Translations under genes and position numbers: made by a program
Notes under the pieces: model-generated
Database searches by the model: none
What the model saw: the letters and a program-made list of their open reading frames with translations, nothing else
What the model was told of the DNA's origin: nothing
Origin: Coleophoma eucalyptorum
Taxonomy: Eukaryota > Ascomycota > Leotiomycetes > Helotiales > Dermateaceae
NCBI GenBank assembly: GCA_026120035.1
Contig: JALRME010000016.1
Coordinates: forward strand, 372,001 to 436,000
Length of the DNA: 64,000 bases
Direction of reading: 5' to 3'
Part shown: piece by piece, positions 59,937-64,000 of the stretch
How positions within the stretch are numbered: the stretch's first letter is position 1
Layout: every line of letters starts with the position of its first letter

Positions 59937-62280
59937 GAGGAAGCATATTGCTTTTTGTGGTTCTGAATCGAGGGTCGTAGCTAAGTTATGTCTACCAGAG
60001 ATTTCTCTTGACAAATAATAATTATATAGTAATGTCATCATTCCCATGCACTAACGTGGGACAGAAGCAGCCAAGCAAGACTTGCTACACTGGCCTGCAA
60101 ACAAAAGGCGAATCGGGGCTTCTTATATGCTTTCCGTTCTCAGTCCCTCTCCAGCTCGCTTGAGCCGTGGCTACTCCCTCACCACTCGACCAACTGTCTC
60201 CATCCATCCCTTCTCGTGGACCAGGTCGGACACCCAAGTCGCTCGCACACGTGCATGTGCATCCCGAAAGTAGAAGGCTTCTAGAATGCTCACCGAGGCG
60301 AAAAGGCGGCGTTGTTGATTCGATGTCATAACATCGATGCATCGGTCATCTTGGTCGTATTGGTGTCAGCGGGCAGCATGCAAGGGCCGGTGCCGCGAAT
60401 GAGGTGATGTAATCCTAGAGGAAGATCATGAGTTCGTTCCTGCGTCAACTTAATACGAAGCATGTATGCATGCGTGGACCGCGGATGAAGTCGTCCATAC
60501 GTGTTCCGCAATTAGAGTCGGACTTCTGCAATGAAAATGAGGACGAAGACAAAGCCAAAAAGAGGAGCAGGAATGGAAGGGTCTGGTTGACAAGACCTCG
60601 TACTTGAGACAGGGGAACGTGGAAGGATTGGTTGGGATTCGGAGATTGAGTCGCTTCGTAAACCTACACCTTTGTATTGTACTGCACTGCACTGCGCTGT
60701 ACTGGACTCTAAATCATCGAATGTTTATCAGCGCCATGGGCGGAGTACCGCGGGGTCGCAACCCGCAGAGGACTCACCGCGGTGGTCACTCACCCACCCA
60801 CTCACCTCCTCACTCGTGCACTCAACTCGTGTGTACTCACTCGTGTGCTTACTTGCCATAATCAATCCGCACCCTTGCAGCATCGGACGTCAGAACAAGC
60901 AATATCACACACTTCTTGATTCTCTTGTCCCTCTCTTGTCCTTTGCTTGTCCCTTTTCTTGTCGGTCGGGCGCGTCTTGGAAGGCTTACGATCTCCTGCG
61001 CAACCCTTTCCAGCTCGTGGGACAAAAGCTTCCACCATGCTTGATTTCCGCCACAATAAATGAACCGAGTCTTGGCCTCTTGGTACCGCGTAACACATGG
61101 TCGCACGGAAGGCCGTCGTTGGTCCTGGATTCTAGTGTTATACCAAGACTCTTGGAGGCGTTTTTTTTTTCGCTTTCGCTCGGGGGAGTCCTTTTGACGG
61201 TTCTTGGCTACTCAAGGGTAGGTTGGCGTCTTGAATGTGGTCATAGCATGCCGAGCCGGTTGTTGTTTATCTTTCTAGGTTGACTCTTAACTTGGGGCTT
61301 TTTCTGCTCTGCCTGTGGCTCGGGGGATATGAGATGAACAACGGATCCCAGTTCAATGGCAGCTGGGCGATGTGCAGCTGAAGTGCCGTGAAGTGGCCTG
61401 GGAGTCTCGTGAGGTATTACTTTGTTATTCTGTTAAGGTCTTATCTTGCAGCTATCTATCATGGGGTGTGGAGGGCGCATGTACGGGGACATGGGCCCGG
61501 TTCGAAATACTCTATTTGGGCCCATATCGCTGCTCCATGCAAACATCCAATAGGTTCCCTAGGGTGACAGCGGCCCTACGGTTGGCTCGCAGACTCGGTC
61601 AACCCTACCAGATAGCGACCCTTCCTAAGCGTAGCTGGTGGCTTCAGAGGATTCCCCGGTCTCTTACCGCGGGGACTAATTCATAGCCTATCCATCAGTG
61701 CACGTTGTTGTTTCTTCGCCTCTGATTGGATGTTTTGACTACATCTGCCAAGCTTCGTCGGTCGCTCAACTGTACCTGTCATTGTCTCCAGCCTCAATGT
61801 TGGCCTCGATGCGTTCAGCCTTCTGGTCAGGCTGCCTCTGACCGACTCGTTGTCCGAGGAGACAGCATGACGATAAGTTATGATTGCCGCAAGAGACGAC
61901 GTTGCCATCTGCTAATCTCTCATGATCGAGGCACACGGCTTAGGGGAAAATCCATAGTAGCAGCAGCGTACGAAGCAGTGGAATGCTGCGTGGACTGACC
62001 TCACGACATACAACCTTCGGCAAATCATACAGCAACATAGGACCGAGTCCAGGATACTTGATACAGCCCAGAAGTTTCATGCAGGGGAGATGTAATGAAT
62101 CAACGGCTTTATTCTTCCAGAAGCCTTCTCCGTTCAGGCCTTGCTTTCTTTTGCCTCGGCGGGCCTGGGTCGTCTCCACGTTTGACGGGAGTAAATGGAG
62201 GGCTGGTTGATCGGAGCTGAGCGACGCTGCCGTAGGTACGAGGTAAGGCGCAGGATTCATCAAGCAGGGCCGCCTATATA

Positions 62281-62286
62281 CACGTG
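62281..62286. promoter_or_regulatory. CACGTG box, possible Pho4/NUC-1 site
   Basis: This palindromic E-box is the core of the site bound by Pho4/NUC-1 phosphate-starvation regulators, and a PHO84-type gene begins 1.37 kb downstream. Distance and chance frequency make this weak. Confidence 0.2.
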
Positions 62287-63658
62287 CTGCCGCCGACTTT
62301 CGTGGCGAGTGGTTGGTTGGGTACCATTCATCAAGACGTGGAATTGGTACGTACCGTCCGATGCAGTCCTAATGTGTGAAATGTGCTAGAGGTATGATGT
62401 GAGGAGTGCGACCCCACGCATCCAATACGATAAGGTAAGGCGTACAGGGTAGTGACGGCCTCTGGTAACTATTTGGTGGTTGCATCCAGTGAATCTCGAT
62501 ACGACTTCGTCACCGTCCGATCGACAATTCCAAGCCTAATTCCAGCTGTATGCCCAAATCTTCCATCGTCAGAAAATTCTGCATCTATGATGGCATAACA
62601 ATAACGCGGCTGAGGGATGCGCGTGGTCGGCTGGGGTGGTGCCATTGGTCCCAAGAGCTCTCATTTCTCGCTCTGGCTCCTAGCGGTGGTCATCTTGGCA
62701 AGCAATTGAAAGGCCCCAGAGGCTCGAAATGGCAGAGCGAAGTCCAGACTGAGTGTCTCCCTTTAGTCTAGTCGACGTGCTTCGGGAAGTAGCTGTGTAG
62801 TAGCATGACCGTAGCATGGCCGTAGCTTGCGTAGTCAGGAGCAGGGCAAGGACTCCGGCTTGGTGCATTGTTCGCTTGCAGTTGTTGATCGTGAATTGCT
62901 CTAGGGAACTGATATTCGGCAGCCCCATCTAGCACATGAAGTTTGACCCAGGAGCCAATCGACGCTGGGATTCACCCCGTCGTGCAAGGCCTCTGGCCGG
63001 ACATTCTCCCAATTCATGGACTACTAGTCAGATAATTGTATCAGCGAAGACAATATTAATAATTGATGGATCAGTAGCCGCGTAGAAACGAGCACCACAC
63101 CTTCCCGAGACCCATGATCCCCGAGGCATTCCTTCCTGCAACCTTAATCTTGGCGCAATGAACTGACCCTGTCCGCTGGCATCAGGATCCACATCTCGCA
63201 GAGACACAACAACTTGCACCGACACTGGTGCGGGCATTGGTACTTGCACTTACCTTGCATTAGCACTTACAACCTCGACCTGACCCTGATCTGTGGCGTT
63301 GCTGTAGCCTGTCTGACCTTTGCCCCATGCTAGCTGGCAAGCTCGGTCGCCCTAGTGCGCCCCGCCGGAGACGACCGCCCAAAAAAAGAAGGGTGCACTC
63401 TATCGCTCGGCAGTCTGGTGCTTCCAACCTAATGAGCTGCAGTAAAAAGCTGTCTTTGACTTTCTTCCCGCCTGCCGTTCCCCAATCGAATATAAGGATG
63501 CCGTGTTTTCCTCGTTTTTGACTTCTTCTCTCTCCTCCTCAGTCGTGTACTCATTCACCCATCATCCATCTCGACAGCTCTGATTCGATTAAGACACCAA
63601 CGTCTTCGTCCATCGTCGCTTAAGCAAAGGAGACTCACCTCACCTCTCCGTACTCGCA

Positions 63659-64000
63659 ATGGCTGCTTCAGCCCCCGTCCAGAAGACCTCTGGAGGAAAC
63701 GCGGCCTTCCATAACTTCCACAATGACTTTGCTCACATCCAAGATCCTAATGAGCGTCGCCGACTTGCTCTCGCTGAGATTGACAAGGCTCCCTTCGGAT
63801 GGTACCACGTCCGCGCCTGTGTCGTAGCCGGTATTGGTTTCTTCACTGATTCATACGATGTGAGTAGCGAGACGCGGCAGGCAGCAATGGTGAGCTGGGA
63901 CTAATTACCACCTCTTAGATCTTTGCCATTAACTTGGTCACGGCTATGTTGGGTGTTGTTTTCTGGCAAAATTCGACGAGCAAGGGAACGATCCCTTCGT
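63659..64000 (+). CDS. PHO84-type inorganic phosphate transporter, 5' end only
   Basis: This is the beginning of a high-affinity H+/phosphate symporter of the major facilitator superfamily, located in the plasma membrane. Exon 1 is 63659-63859 (67 codons), then a 59-bp intron (GTGAGT...TTAG), then exon 2 from 63919 to the window end. The N-terminus contains NFHNDFAHIQDPNERRRLAL and ALAEIDKAPFGWYHVRACVV; the first helix GIGFFTDSYD is followed across the intron by IFAINLVTAMLGVVFW. GFFTDSYDIFAINL is a signature of fungal phosphate permeases. The remaining 85% of the gene lies outside the window. The secreted acid phosphatase at 10.7 kb could serve the same nutrient, though they are not clustered. 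Confidence 0.93.

Larger units (their letters stand above)
58181..63658. other. 5.5-kb intergenic region upstream of phosphate transporter
   Basis: No gene is supported. The longest frame (60672-61283 +, 203 codons) is compositionally odd, with poly-Phe from a T10 run, and has no family marks; an overlapping minus-strand frame at 60849-61106 is equally unconvincing. Simple repeats include G11 (59006-59016), C13 (59134-59146) and GAAGG runs (59909-59936). A CACGTG lies at 62281. The last 120 bp before the ATG are pyrimidine-rich, as in other fungal leaders. Confidence 0.5.

Noticed and set aside
60672..61283. 203-codon plus-strand ORF
   Set aside because: Composition is odd (Ser/His/Pro/Leu-rich, Phe run from a T10 tract). 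It shows no domain or splice support and is overlapped by equally long frames in other phases.

Overview
This window is nuclear DNA of a filamentous ascomycete (Pezizomycotina). The evidence is many short spliceosomal introns (about 41-220 bp, mostly GTAAGT/GTATGT donors), large intergenic spaces, and typical mould gene families: CFEM/rhodopsin receptors, a WOPR regulator, a multi-PAS hybrid histidine kinase, a secreted GMC oxidoreductase and Ser/Thr-rich wall proteins. A plant-associated leotiomycete is a reasonable guess, but this is inference. No bacterial, viral, CRISPR or rRNA features are visible. Exon models were built by hand from splice signals, reading phase and recognisable protein motifs.

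Layout. 0.6-1.5 kb: a small six-exon orphan gene (-). 3.5-5.5 kb: secreted GMC oxidoreductase (-). 7.6-9.4 kb: CFEM plus rhodopsin-like receptor (+). 10.7-12.2 kb: secreted histidine acid phosphatase (-). 12.9-14.2 kb: Ser/Arg-rich hypothetical protein (-). 15.7-16.5 kb: Nep1/Emg1 rRNA methyltransferase (-). 17.9-19.1 kb: second rhodopsin-like membrane protein without CFEM (+). 22.1-23.3 kb: small secreted protein with a Ser/Ala-rich tail (+). 24.4-25.3 kb: ankyrin protein whose start codon is split by an intron (+). 26.1-29.7 kb: hybrid histidine kinase (-).

The middle of the window is a relic zone. A decayed M3 metallopeptidase (31.7-33.5 kb, -) has lost its zinc site. It is followed by a fossil coding stretch broken by stops (33.8-34.7 kb), AT-rich DNA and a roughly 160-bp imperfect tandem repeat (36.3-36.8 kb). 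About 9 kb of unannotated DNA, rich in low-complexity tracts, then leads to a Pac2-type WOPR regulator (45.8-47.3 kb, +), suggesting a very long upstream regulatory region.

The right part holds an alpha/beta hydrolase (48.3-49.2 kb, -), a cytochrome P450 with a CYP7/CYP8-like I-helix (50.3-52.1 kb, -), an EI24/Rrt8-like membrane protein (52.8-53.7 kb, -), a large secreted Ser/Thr-rich protein with a compact C-terminal domain (55.1-58.2 kb, +), and the 5' end of a PHO84-type phosphate transporter cut by the window edge (63.7 kb onward, +).

The genes do not form one pathway. They look like ordinary mixed euchromatin with a bias toward environment sensing (two receptors, one histidine kinase), secretion/cell wall (GMC, acid phosphatase, two secreted proteins) and phosphate acquisition (acid phosphatase, PHO84). 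I see no convincing new multi-gene system. The most unusual items are the catalytically gutted peptidase beside a fossil ORF, the long WOPR upstream region, and the adhesin-like protein with an unnamed C-terminal domain.
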